Assembly (NCBI GenBank): GCA_002067205.1
Contig: MVQL01000137.1
Location: forward strand, 1-51,558
Direction: 5' to 3'
DNA: 51,558 bases
From: Pelotomaculum sp. PtaB.Bin104
GTDB taxonomy: Bacteria; Bacillota; Desulfotomaculia; Desulfotomaculales; Pelotomaculaceae
Positions 1-8,252 of this stretch are shown piece after piece. The number at the start of each line of letters is the position of its first letter. Position 1 is the first letter of the stretch. Below the pieces are notes generated by a model that ran no database searches, had not been told where the DNA came from, and was given only the letters and a program-made list of their open reading frames with translations. A program made the translations under genes and the position numbers.

Positions 1-1991
1 GCAGGCGATACGAAAGATAACTGGCTTTTGCTAAAAGAAAAAGACGGGTATTCTAAATCAGATAGCGGAATTTCCCGGTTTAACACCAGTATTCGTACCG
101 GACGCACCATGGAGGAAATCGAGGGAGGGGATGATGAAAAAGTCATCAGGAATCCCTTTGATAGAGCCGGCGTCCAGCTATGCAAACTTGTGCATACAGT
201 TCCAGAGGGGGAAAACTGGCTTTATGAGTTGAAATACGACGGGTACAGAATCATGGCCTTTGTGGAAGGGAACAGCGTCCGCCTGATTACCCGCAACAAC
301 AATGATTATACGGACCGGTTTGGCGCCGTCGCCTCAACCCTTCTTGATATGGCTGCCGGAAGGGCAATGGTGCTTGTGGTGAGATGACAGTCACGGACGC
401 ATTAGGCAGGACGGACTTCCAGGCACTGCAGAGTTACATGAAAAATCCCAAGTCCCACAATCTCACCTATATTATATTTGATCTCCTGGCGTTGGATGGC
501 CTGGATATTCGGCGACAGCCCCTGACTCAAAGGAAAGAAACCCTTCTGTCTCTGATGAAAGACGCTCCCGGAAACCTCCATTACAGCCGGCATGTCCAAG
601 GAAACGGAAAAGAAAGTTTCAAAGCGGCATGTGAATTAGGCCTGGAAGGAATCATCGGCAAAAAAGCCGATTCCATATACACCGGGACGAGAAACGGTAG
701 TTGGATCAAATTAAAGTGCGATCAAAGACAGGAATTTGTAATCGGAGGATTTACGCTTTCCGATAAAAAAACGAGAGGGGTAAGCTCGCTTCTCCTTGGA
801 GTCTATGACGATAATGAATTGGTTTATGTCGGGCGTGCCGGCACGGGCTTTAGCGAGTCCGGTATGAAAGACTTAGAGATAAAATTTAATAACTTAAAAA
901 GATTGAAGACTCCCTTCAAGGTTTCGCCTGTACCTAAATCTAATGAAATAATTACCTGGCTTGAACCTGAATTAATTGCGGAAATAAAATTTGCTGAATG
1001 GACCAAAGATAATCTCTTAAGACAGGCAAGCTTCAAAGGTCTGCGGATGGATAAGCAGCCCGGAGATATAAAAAAGGAAAAGGCGAAAGACGAGGCTGGA
1101 GAATTGCAGAAACAAACGGAGATAAACGACAACAGCATTATTATCGAGGGAATAAAGATTACTAACCCCGATAAAGTGATGTTTGATGACCCTGAAATTA
1201 CAAAAGCTGATGTCGTCCGCTATTATTCACAGGTAGCGGAGCGTATGCTGCCCTATGTGAATCATCGGATTTTAAGCATTGTGCGCTGCCCCAAGGGTAT
1301 ATCTCAGTCCTGCTTTTATAAGAAACATCCCGGTGCGGACAACAAGGGGATTGCAATATTGCCGTTTCTCACCGGTGACGGAAAAACCGAGGATTACTTC
1401 TATATTAAAAATAAGTCCGGACTTATCTCCGAAGCACAGATGGGCACGCTTGAATTTCATATCTGGGGAAGCCGTGTAGATGAACTTGAGAAGCCGGATA
1501 TGATGGTATTTGATCTGGATCCTGATGAGGGAATGGATCTGGATAGAGTGCGCCAGGGTGCGAGAGACCTTAAATCTCTCATTACTGAACTCTCGCTCAA
1601 TTCGTACCTTAAGACCAGCGGCGGCAAAGGGTACCATGTGGTCGTACCGCTAAAACCTACCGTTTTGTGGGATACTTTTTACGATTTCGCAAGGCGTGTC
1701 GCCGAAGTTATGGAGCAGAAGTGGCCTGACCGTTACACAGCCAACGTCAGAAAAGCTAATCGAACCGGTAAGATATTCATAGACTGGATTCGCAATGGCA
1801 GAGGCGCCACAAGCATTGCTCCCTACTCCATAAGGGCGAGAAAAGGGGCTTGTGTATCTATGCCCATCGCATGGGATGAGCTTGATACGGTTACTCCTGA
1901 TGGCATTAATATGAAGGATGCGCTCCTGAGGATCGGCCGCGATGATCCATGGAAAGATTTTTTCCGGAATAATCAACTGCTGAAATCATAA
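1..1991 (+). pseudogene. ligD: ATP-dependent DNA ligase D (LigD), 5'-truncated by window edge and frameshifted
   Basis: LigD seals double-strand breaks in bacterial non-homologous end joining with Ku. The frame is open from base 1 (tail of the 3'-phosphoesterase domain, NWLLLKEKD), so the gene starts outside the window. The ligase domain follows with motif I KYDG (lysine codon 232-234), then motifs resembling III (FDLLALDG), IV (EGIIGKK) and V (WIKLKC), an OB-fold, and a C-terminal primase/polymerase domain (DLDPDEG, TSGGKGYHV, SIAPYSIRAR), giving the PE-LIG-POL order. The frame breaks near 376-377: the text reads CTT-G-T-GGT-GAG-ATG where family members have Leu-Asp-Gly-Glu-Met, so one base of the Asp codon is missing. 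The second frame runs 384-1991. No Ku gene is visible. It may be a recent mutation or a sequencing error, since both sides stay well conserved. Confidence 0.9.
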
Positions 1992-2281
1992 GTCTGCCGC
2001 CTTGCCTGGCAACCACTGATCCCAACCACACTTAGCAACATCCAGATTATAGTGATCTATGAGAAAGAGCAATCATATAAAATTCCCCAATCACTCTTGA
2101 GGCATCGGTGTGCCCACTTTTTACGATTACCTTTGATTACCTTTATAGTAAATATTTATTGGGAGTCTAATCCAATCAGCACATAATCATATGCCCCGCC
2201 GTCGTCACCGGTATCACTGAGCATAACGGATTTTTATTCCACAGTGAACTTTTCCTCGTAGACGGTGTTCAGCGGAAGCAA

Positions 2282-2581
2282 ATGGAAGCAACTGCGGAAA
2301 TTCCGCAGTTGGAATCACCCTGGTTTGTGACCGTGCTGGGCAGGCTGGCCGGCGTCGATGAGCGCGCCTATACCGGCGCGGGCTTCAGAGACGTTCCAGC
2401 CTGCGAGTGGTACAGCGCCTATGTTGAGTGGGCGTCACAAAAGGGCATTGTCAACGGCTATGGCGAGGGAATCTTCGGCCTGAATGACTTCATTACCCGG
2501 GAGCAGATGGCGGCTGTCAGGCAGGGATGGCTCGATCAGGTCATTGCAGAGAGATATTTCAAAGGCCGGGCGCGGAAATGA
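2282..2581 (+). pseudogene. S-layer homology (SLH) domain remnant
   Basis: About 99 codons matching most of one and the start of a second SLH module: the typical core is seen as GFRDVPACEWYSAYVEW, then KGIVNGYGEGIFG and the ITREQMA signature. SLH modules anchor exported proteins to secondary cell-wall polymers. Here there is no signal peptide, no ribosome site before the ATG at 2282, and no second or third module, so it is the tail of a lost exported protein. The 290 bases before it hold no gene; the minus strand around 2215-2275 carries a short protein-like tail ending VYEEKFTVE, another scrap. Confidence 0.7.
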
Positions 2582-2628
2582 ATTTTTATTTCTTGTGGAT
2601 TGCACATAATTTTCCCCTCTTTTGGTTG

Positions 2629-2900
2629 CTAAAATAATAAGAGAAAAATCTCGAATTGGCTGTAAATCAGTATTTCCCGGGTTTGTTCCGGCGCAAAGTA
2701 GCTCCTCGCAGCATCTTCCGTAATTTCTATCTCATTCTTTCCTTTGATATCCCTTTCAATGGAATAGGTCCGGTTATGCTTCATATCTAAAAAGTCAAAT
2801 GTTTCAAAACTCGTGGGCAGCATCTGCGCATTAATGGCGGGATATCGTCGATCAACTCAAATTCATTGTTGATCATTATGATCTCCCGCCCATTGAATTT
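2629..2900 (-). pseudogene. degenerate unidentified ORF
   Basis: On the minus strand a 64-codon frame (2823 to 2629) is preceded by an in-register but frame-shifted stretch (about 2880-2840) reading NNEFELIDDIP, which joins naturally to AINAQMLPTSFETFDF if one base is restored near 2840. I do not recognise the family. Lack of a ribosome site and the frame break suggest decay rather than a working gene. Confidence 0.3.
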
Positions 2901-3133
2901 TTTCGAACCTGGATGCCTTGTATATCAAGGGCTTGAAATTATGAATTTAGCTCTAAGATCTTAAAACTTCAATTTTTAACTTCTCAAAATATCAGGAAAT
3001 ATTCTCTCAAAAATTTCAAAGGGCCAAGAAAGCAGGAAATACAATAACGAACCAGGTATATATACAAAAGTGATAATGTTGAAAATTTTTTGTCGGAACT
3101 TGTTGAAATGAGGTTAGATAATGCAATTATTTA

Positions 3134-3328
3134 TTGAAATTCAAGCCAAAGGTTTTATGTTTTAATGGGAAAAGGGCTGCCCAAGAATTTATGAATAGAA
3201 AGGATGTTGATTACGGCCTACAGGATACGAAAATACGTAAGATACTTGTTTTTGTTGCACCATCCACTTCCGGGGCTGCTAATAGTTTTGCGACGATCCA
3301 TCGTCTTCTACGATTTTTATGTATCTGA
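3134..3328 (+). pseudogene. TDG/Mug-family mismatch DNA glycosylase fragment
   Basis: The first ~52 residues match the C-terminal part of G:T/U mismatch-specific DNA glycosylases: PKVLCFNGKRAA, VDYGLQ and the VAPSTSGAANSF motif, in which the Ser-Thr-Ser-Gly loop contacts DNA. The family is about 165-175 residues; the N-terminal catalytic half is missing and the reading frame goes astray after SFATI, where homologues have a Trp-rich helix. The TTG start has no ribosome site. A non-functional remnant in a decayed stretch. Confidence 0.6.
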
Positions 3329-3397
3329 TCACTTGCTTAATTGCATCGTCGGTCAACGGCTGTACTTGATTAAACAGTAGCTTTAAGACCGGCCGTT

Positions 3398-3703
3398 TTA
3401 AAAATCATTCCATAACTCCAAAATCTCTTCATCTTCCAAAATATCGAATATAATTCCGGCTTCGACTTGCTCTGCTTGGCTTGAGGACAGTTTTCCATAA
3501 CCGGCAGCGTCCATTAACTCCGAATAGCTGCCTAAGATCCTGGAAATTTTTTTAATTGTTTTCGGGGAAGGAGGATTTCGCCTTTTGTTCTCTAGTCGTG
3601 ATAGATGAGCAGTACTAACTCCTGACTTCTCGGAAAGCTTATTGATTGAATAACTCTGTTTTTCGCGCAGTTCCTTCAGTAACCCACCAAAACTTTTCCC
3701 CAT
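3398..3703 (-). CDS. XRE-family HTH transcriptional regulator
   Basis: About 101 residues. The first ~60 form a Cro/CI helix-turn-helix: LLKELREKQSYSINKLSEKS with the recognition helix in GVSTAHLSRLENKRR, then PSPKTIKKISRILG. The tail (EQVEAGIIFDILEDEEILEL) is acidic and may dimerise. I prefer the ATG at 3703 over the upstream TTG at 3709: the ribosome site AGGTG lies 8 bases before it. It stands alone between the glycosylase remnant and the broken formate dehydrogenase copy; its target is unknown. The short tail and single HTH resemble regulators of mobile or toxin-antitoxin loci, but no partner is seen. Confidence 0.8.
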   Translation of the reverse strand: MGKSFGGLLKELREKQSYSINKLSEKSGVSTAHLSRLENKRRNPPSPKTIKKISRILGSYSELMDAAGYGKLSSSQAEQVEAGIIFDILEDEEILELWNDF

Positions 3704-3742
3704 AACCAAATCACCTACCCCCTTTTACACAATAATTTTTTA

Positions 3743-3775
3743 TAAAAAAAGCGACACCGTCCGGCATCGCTTCCC
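3743..3775 (-). terminator. intrinsic terminator, broken fdh copy
   Basis: On the minus strand, stem AAGCGA...TCGCTT with inner CCG/CGG pairing is followed by a run of T. The same structure ends the intact copy at 9833-9862; a C-G pair there is a U-G pair here, so pairing is kept. Confidence 0.7.
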
Positions 3776-3954
3776 GCAAACCTGATTTGGCGCTCGGGTT
3801 GCTCTTCAGCATTGCCCTGTCCTCCGCATGAGTAAAGCAATGCTATTGTACCAGCCCAAGCACGAAAAAATCAACAGCCATTCATCACCGCTTAACTACC
3901 GTGAGGAGCCAAGCTTACGACAATACGCTGAGCACAGCAATTGTCGTTTTATCG

Positions 3955-4955
3955 CTATGCCTTTCTAATGTTACATAAAAAAGCTTTGTATTCGGGAACA
4001 ACGACGTTAGCGTCACCGATAAAAGGTGTTAAGTCGTTCCCAACGTCTCCCTTGGATAATCCCATGTAGCCCCAGCTCCATGGCAAGGAAACAATTTCCA
4101 CAGGACTGCCGTTTACAACTAAGGGTTTAACAATCGGTAAAACATTGGCCTTCATTTTTATTTCCGTCCGGGCGCTGCTTACAATTATCTCATCTCCAGG
4201 TTTTATTCCCAATTTACCGGCTAAATTTGGCGATATGGTGGCAAATTGTTCCGGCATCAATTCTACCAGCCAGGGGCTGTTTCTGGTTCTTACCCCGGTT
4301 TGATAATGTTCAATGAAATGGACGGTAGTAGCCACGTAAGGGAACTCTTTGCTGCCAGTTTCGGCCAATTTAGCAAATTCGCCTGTCCATCTCATAGCCA
4401 TAGGATTATTTTGCTGCTTGCTTATTAAATTTTTCACCGGACTTTCCACCGGTTCATAGTGTTCCGGCATAGGGCCTTCTTTCAAGCCGGAAGGATTAAA
4501 GAAGCGTGCCTGCCCTTCAGGAAGCATAATAAAAGGAGCATTGGCTGTCTTTTCTGGTGGTACCGGCTCTTTTGTAACCGGGTCCGTGACACCGAAATCG
4601 GGAACATCGTTGGTAATCCACTTTGTTCCGTCCCAGGCCATCAAGGCTTTATCCTTTTTCCAGGGCCGGCCCGCCGGGTCAGCCGAACAACGGTTATAAA
4701 CAATGCGCCGGTTCAAAGGCCAGACAAAGGTCCATTTCGGATATACACCGAGCCCGCTTTTATCCTCCGTGCCGTGCCTTTTGGTAGCGGGCACCCTTAA
4801 CGACGGGTTCTGCTCTTTGGGGTCAACGTAATAATAACCAGCGTAAACCCATACACCGCAGGCTGTAGAGTACCTAAAACTCGACCGTCTGCTACATTAT
4901 AACCGTTAATTTCAATCGCTATTTTTTCTATATCCGGCTCGTCCTGTCCCGGCTT
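3955..4955 (-). pseudogene. formate dehydrogenase alpha subunit, 3'-terminal pseudogene copy
   Basis: The frame 4794-3955 is nearly identical to the last 279 residues of the intact enzyme at 10044-13127 (molybdopterin dinucleotide-binding C-terminal domain, e.g. GKLGIKPGDEIIVSSARTE). Upstream the coding match continues to about 4955, but a 25-base deletion near 4868 relative to the intact copy removes the sequence for about eight residues and shifts the frame, and homology stops at 4955. The Fe-S domain, the selenocysteine region and the start are absent, so no enzyme can be made. It is probably the remnant of a tandem paralogue. Confidence 0.9.
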
Positions 4956-4956
4956 G

Positions 4957-4978
4957 AGCCAAGTGATGGCTGTTTTTT
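4957..4978 (+). terminator. possible intrinsic terminator
   Basis: AGCCA-AGTGA-TGGCT-G followed by seven T, right at the point where homology to formate dehydrogenase ends and just before the first CRISPR-like repeat. Confidence 0.45.
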
Positions 4979-4989
4979 TGGTTATAAAT

Positions 4990-5020
4990 GTCGCACCCCC
5001 GCGGGTGCGTGGATTGAAAC
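4990..5020 (+). CRISPR. solitary type I-C-like CRISPR repeat (31 nt)
   Basis: Begins GTCGCACCCCCGCGGGTGCG and ends TGGATTGAAAC, the familiar 3' end of type I-C (and some I-B) repeats, with the CGCACCC/GGGTGCG palindrome. No second repeat follows at spacer distance and no cas gene is in the window. The ~35 bases after it may be an old spacer. Confidence 0.6.
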
Positions 5021-5131
5021 CTTATTGCGCTATCGCCACCCGTTTGCTGCAGAAAATATGCTTAGCTTAAAATACGTAATAAGTGTTATGAAAAATATAA
5101 TAATATAATCAAAATGTTGGGGGGGACAGCT

Positions 5132-5623
5132 TTGAATATAAGACTTGCAACTGAAAATGATCTGCCCATTATCGTAGATATTTATAATTCCACCGTCCCT
5201 TCTAGAATGGTTACGGCTGACACTACCCCGGTAACAGTTGAAAGTAGGTTAGCTTGGTTTCGTGAACATAACCCAAATAATCGTCCTATTTGGATTGTAG
5301 AGGACAGGGGTAATACCTTGGGTTGGTTAAGTTTCTCTTTTTTTTATAACAGGCCAGCCTATTATTCTACCGCTGAGGTTAGTATTTATATTGCTGAAGA
5401 GCATCGAGGAAAGGGTATAGGTAAGAAATTGCTGACAAAGGCAATTCATGAGTCCCCCAAATTAGGAATTACAACAATCTTAGGATTCATCTTTGGACAC
5501 AATGAACCAAGCCTACAATTATTCCAGAAATTTAATTTTGAACAGTGGGGTTTTTTACCCAAAGTAGCTGTTCTTGATGGTAGAGAAAAGGATTTAGTTA
5601 TCCTTGGACTTCGAGTTATATAA
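5132..5623 (+). CDS. GNAT-family N-acetyltransferase (phosphinothricin acetyltransferase-like)
   Basis: About 163 residues with the GNAT fold: IRLATENDLPIIVDIYN at the N-terminus, VSIYIAEEHRGKGIGKKLL carrying the acetyl-CoA pyrophosphate-binding R/Q-x-x-G-x-G/A loop, then GFIFGHNEPSLQLFQKFNF and GFLPKVAVLDG typical of the PAT/YwnH branch that acetylates small amines or amino-acid analogues. I prefer the TTG at 5132 (GGGGGG seven bases before it) to the ATG at 5114, which lacks a ribosome site. The gene sits alone, flanked on both sides by solitary CRISPR-like repeats. Confidence 0.85.
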   Translation: MNIRLATENDLPIIVDIYNSTVPSRMVTADTTPVTVESRLAWFREHNPNNRPIWIVEDRGNTLGWLSFSFFYNRPAYYSTAEVSIYIAEEHRGKGIGKKLLTKAIHESPKLGITTILGFIFGHNEPSLQLFQKFNFEQWGFLPKVAVLDGREKDLVILGLRVI

Positions 5624-5697
5624 TTCACAGTATTTACATAGTGTTTATGCTTGTAAACCGGTTTTAGCAGTAAACTGCCCGTTAGCTTGACAAGCTG

Positions 5698-5729
5698 GTC
5701 TAACCCCGTCCGGGTGCGTGGATTGAAAC
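5698..5729 (+). CRISPR. second solitary CRISPR-like repeat (32 nt)
   Basis: Begins GTCTAACCCCGTCCGGGTGC and ends GTGGATTGAAAC. It shares the last 18 bases with the repeat at 4990-5020 and is degenerate at its 5' side, as terminal repeats often are. The two lie 0.7 kb apart in the same orientation. Confidence 0.55.
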
Positions 5730-5838
5730 TGCTTGTTGACAAGTATGGCTTCCTCGACTTTCTAGGTAGGATTTTTGATAAACCTGAATTTTCACTAGGC
5801 CATCTCCTTCCCACGGAGTTTGATAAAATAATTTCATA
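5728..5838 (+). pseudogene. unidentified C-terminal coding remnant
   Basis: Directly after the second repeat the plus strand reads about 35 protein-like codons (KLLVDKYGFLDFLGRIFDK, then SLGHLLPTEFDKIIS and a stop). There is no start or ribosome site. I cannot assign a family. The rest of 5624-6074 shows no gene. Confidence 0.25.
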
Positions 5839-5974
5839 AAACTTACGTAACTTCCTTGACACAAATTCCTATGATTACTACAATATCAAACGAATATTGA
5901 TGAATGAAAAATCATGTTACTTCTAATCTTAGTTGTTGTCGAGGCAAATTAGCTAATTAACTAAGAAGTGCAGA

Positions 5975-6066
5975 GAAATTTTACGGTGAAAGGGGGGAAT
6001 GCCCGGGTTGGCGGTGCAGGAAGCCATAATCCTGGGCTGATGTACCGGCAACAGGCTAAAGCTGAT
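5975..6066 (+). ncRNA. candidate structured 5' leader of the zinc-ribbon gene
   Basis: Upstream of the GTG at 6075, GCCCGGG pairs with CCTGGGC (one wobble), enclosing a TGGC/GCCA stem around GGTGCAGGAA, followed by CCGGCAACAGGC and repeated GCTGATG. I do not recognise a known riboswitch class. Confidence 0.3.
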
Positions 6067-6074
6067 GAGGGGGA

Positions 6075-6275
6075 GTGAAAAAAATAAAATTCCGCAGGAC
6101 AATTCGTCTTAAACGCAAGCACATCAAGTGCCCCAGCTGCCGCGGCAGGCTTATTGACGCCCGGCAGGACACGCGGACGCTGGTCATGGTCTTAAGGGAA
6201 AATGATCAGATGCCAATGGATTATTATATGAAATGTACGATCTGCAAGTCGGAGATCGGCTTAAAAATGCTGTAA
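6075..6275 (+). CDS. small zinc-ribbon protein (cysteine-rich KTR-like)
   Basis: 66 residues; GTG start with GGGGGA five bases before it. A basic N-terminus (KKIKFRRTIRLKRKHIK) is followed by two CxxC knuckles, CPSC and CTIC, 36 residues apart, which should bind one zinc. Small basic CxxC proteins of this kind are widespread in Clostridia and often mobile-element-linked; function unknown, nucleic-acid binding is plausible from the charge. It is a single gene between a structured leader and a structured trailer ending in a strong terminator. Confidence 0.65.
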   Translation: MKKIKFRRTIRLKRKHIKCPSCRGRLIDARQDTRTLVMVLRENDQMPMDYYMKCTICKSEIGLKML

Positions 6276-6295
6276 TACCAGGGGACAATTAAATA

Positions 6296-6380
6296 CTTTT
6301 TCGACCCGCTTCGGGCCTCCAAATGGAGGTGAGTCGACAGCTGAATGGGGTGGAAGCACGATGCGAATGCGACATACGAG
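6296..6380 (+). ncRNA. candidate structured RNA in the trailer of the zinc-ribbon gene
   Basis: TCGAC (6301-6305) pairs with GTCGA (6333-6337) and encloses two hairpins, CCCGCTTCGGG and CCTCCAAATGGAGG, giving a neat three-way junction. An unpaired, purine-rich linker leads to the terminator at 6381. It could be the 3' end of the mRNA or a separate small RNA; no promoter was identified. Confidence 0.4.
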
Positions 6381-6421
6381 CCTGACAAGTAGCTAATCAA
6401 GCTATTTGTCAGGTTTTTTTT
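6381..6421 (+). terminator. strong intrinsic terminator
   Basis: CCTGACAAGTAGCT pairs with AGCTATTTGTCAGG (one G-T) around a five-base loop and is followed by at least eight T. Confidence 0.9.
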
Positions 6422-6445
6422 GTTTTGTATACCTGCTTAAATAAA

Positions 6446-7258
6446 TCAGATATTTTCTTGATAATTTATCAATAGCATGCGGTCATTTTGCAGTGCATTG
6501 CCACTGGCTTTTTCAAACATGGTAAGCAAGTCGGATACACGGGTATTGGCCCTTTGTTCACCTTGGATATCTATGAGAATTGTTCCCTCATGCAGCATTA
6601 AGGTCCTGCTGCCGAAGGAAAGCGCCAGTTCCATGTTATGAGTGACCATCAGGGTGGTAAGTTTGTTTTCTTCCACTATGGTTCTGGTAAGATCCATTAC
6701 TTTAGCCGCCGTTTTTGGATCCAGCGCAGCCGTATGTTCGTCAAGCAATAACAGGGGTGGCGTGGTAATGGTAGCTATAAGCAGTGTCAGGGCTTGGCGT
6801 TGTCCTCCCGATAACAGGCCGACCTTGGCGGAGAGCCGGTCTTCCAGCCCCAGTTCCAGTAATGCTAACTGTTCCCGGAAAACTTCACGTTCTTTCCGGG
6901 TTACTCCATTTCTTAATCCCTTTGGTTTTCCGCGTCTTATGGCCATGGCCAAGTTTTCTTCAATAGTCATGGAAGAGGCCGTGCCGAGCATGGGGTCTTG
7001 GAAAACCCGCCCGATACGCCTTGCGCGAATATGCTCCTGCTGGTTTTGTATTTCTTTGCCTTCGAGTAAAATCTTTCCTTGGTCAATCGAAATCACTCCG
7101 GCTATGGCGTTAAGTAAAGTGGATTTTCCGGCTCCGTTTCCTCCAATGATCGTAACGACTTCTCCGGGGTTTAAATATAGCGTTATTTTTTGCAGGGCGG
7201 TTTTTTTATTGACGCTGCCCGGGTTAAAAGTTTTGCTGATGGAGTCAACGTGTAACAT
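6446..7258 (-). CDS. ABC transporter ATPase (COG1101 type)
   Basis: 270 residues. It energises import by the permease encoded upstream. Walker A GGNGAGKST (residues ~40-48), signature LSGGQRQ (~148), Walker B LLLLDEHTAALD (~168) and the switch His in VTHNMELALSFG are all present. It belongs with the permease at 7245-8150 and the binding protein at 8253-9257, the COG1101/COG4120/COG2984 trio often named TrpZ-TrpY-TrpX. The ATG at 7258 lies inside the end of the permease gene (14-base overlap), with AGAAGGTG as ribosome site, so translation is probably coupled. Confidence 0.9.
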   Translation of the reverse strand: MLHVDSISKTFNPGSVNKKTALQKITLYLNPGEVVTIIGGNGAGKSTLLNAIAGVISIDQGKILLEGKEIQNQQEHIRARRIGRVFQDPMLGTASSMTIEENLAMAIRRGKPKGLRNGVTRKEREVFREQLALLELGLEDRLSAKVGLLSGGQRQALTLLIATITTPPLLLLDEHTAALDPKTAAKVMDLTRTIVEENKLTTLMVTHNMELALSFGSRTLMLHEGTILIDIQGEQRANTRVSDLLTMFEKASGNALQNDRMLLINYQENI

Positions 7259-8150
7259 TTATTTCACCTTCTCCCTGGGCGATTCGCTTACCTATATACT
7301 GTTTCAGTATAGGTGAAGCAAGGGCTAAAGTCACCAGAACAGCCGTGAAAAGTTTTAAGTCCGTGGGGGCCAGGCCAAGTTGCAACACGCCGGCGATGAC
7401 CATGCGATAAATGATTGAGCCTATTACTACAGCAATCAGGCAGTTAAGCAGGTTGCGATTTCCCATAAGCACCTCACCAATAATTACCGAAGCCAATCCC
7501 ACGACAATCATACCTATTCCCATGCCTACATCGGCAAAACCCTGTTGCTGCGCAACCAGGGCGCCGGAAAGGGCAACCAGGGCATTACTGATGCTGAGGC
7601 CGAATATTTTCATTGTGTTGGTATTTACTCCCAGACTGCGGATCATTTGTTCGTTGTCACCGGTTGCGCGTATGGACAAGCCTATTTCTGTTTCAAAGAA
7701 AAGATATAAAAAAATGATTACGATAACCACCACTGTCAAACCTAATAATACCACGCTGAAAGAATTGCTTGGCCCCCATGCGGATAAACCGGTGTAAACG
7801 GTTTCCATGCGCAGTAATGAAACCATCGATTTGCCCATAATCCGGAGATTAACCGAATACAAAGCAATCATAGACAGAATTCCCGCCAGTAATGGCGTTA
7901 TCCGCAATTGGGTATGCAAAAAACCGGTAACAAAACCGGCTGCCGCGCCGGCGAACAAAGCAAGCAAAGTACCCAACCACGGGTCATAGCCGGTGATAAT
8001 CATGTGAGCGGCCACTGACGCCCCAAGTGTCAAACTGCCATCAACTGTGAGATCGGGAAAATCCAAAATACGAAATGTCAAATATACTCCTAAAACCATG
8101 ACACCGTATAGTAAACCCTGTTCAAAAACTCCAAATATGACGCTATCCAC
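7245..8150 (-). CDS. ABC transporter permease (COG4120 type)
   Basis: 301 residues, about eight hydrophobic segments, of the branched-chain-amino-acid/ribose permease superfamily: early FRILDFPDLTVDGS, central ATGDNEQMIRSLGVN (the cytoplasmic EAA-like loop that meets the ATPase), and FADVGMGIGMIVVGLASVIIGE. The GTG start at 8150 has GGAGG six bases upstream. It is the membrane channel for the substrate delivered by the lipoprotein encoded 100 bases upstream; a 15-bp hairpin in that gap may set relative expression. Confidence 0.9.
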   Translation of the reverse strand: MDSVIFGVFEQGLLYGVMVLGVYLTFRILDFPDLTVDGSLTLGASVAAHMIITGYDPWLGTLLALFAGAAAGFVTGFLHTQLRITPLLAGILSMIALYSVNLRIMGKSMVSLLRMETVYTGLSAWGPSNSFSVVLLGLTVVVIVIIFLYLFFETEIGLSIRATGDNEQMIRSLGVNTNTMKIFGLSISNALVALSGALVAQQQGFADVGMGIGMIVVGLASVIIGEVLMGNRNLLNCLIAVVIGSIIYRMVIAGVLQLGLAPTDLKLFTAVLVTLALASPILKQYIGKRIAQGEGEINVTR

Positions 8151-8197
8151 CGTTTTCCTCCGTCACTTTTTAATAAAAAAACAAACCGCGGCTTGAC

Positions 8198-8228
8198 AAG
8201 CGACCCGGTGTTCAACACCGGATCGCTT
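8198..8228 (-). promoter_or_regulatory. intercistronic hairpin
   Basis: AAGCGATCCGGTGTT pairs over 15 bp with AACACCGGGTCGCTT around a one-base centre. There is no T-run, so it is more likely an mRNA-stabilising or partial-attenuation hairpin between the binding-protein and permease genes than a full terminator. Confidence 0.6.
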
Positions 8229-8252
8229 CCTTTTAGGGCTTAATAAAGTCAA

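Larger units (their letters stand above)
3743..4955 (-). repeat. 1.2-kb direct repeat, copy A (3' part of formate dehydrogenase plus trailer)
   Basis: Aligns with 9833-11069 in the same orientation at roughly 95 % identity by eye. It includes the terminator, the ~180-base trailer and the last ~330 codons of the formate dehydrogenase. Scattered substitutions and a 25-base deletion show it is an old duplication, not an assembly duplicate. Confidence 0.9.

Noticed and set aside
4990..5729. A working CRISPR array
   Set aside because: Only two repeats 0.7 kb apart, with a gene between, and no cas genes; called solitary repeats instead.
6642..7316. 224-codon plus-strand ORF opposite the ABC ATPase
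   Set aside because: Serine-rich antisense shadow of a well-conserved ATPase gene; no ribosome site.
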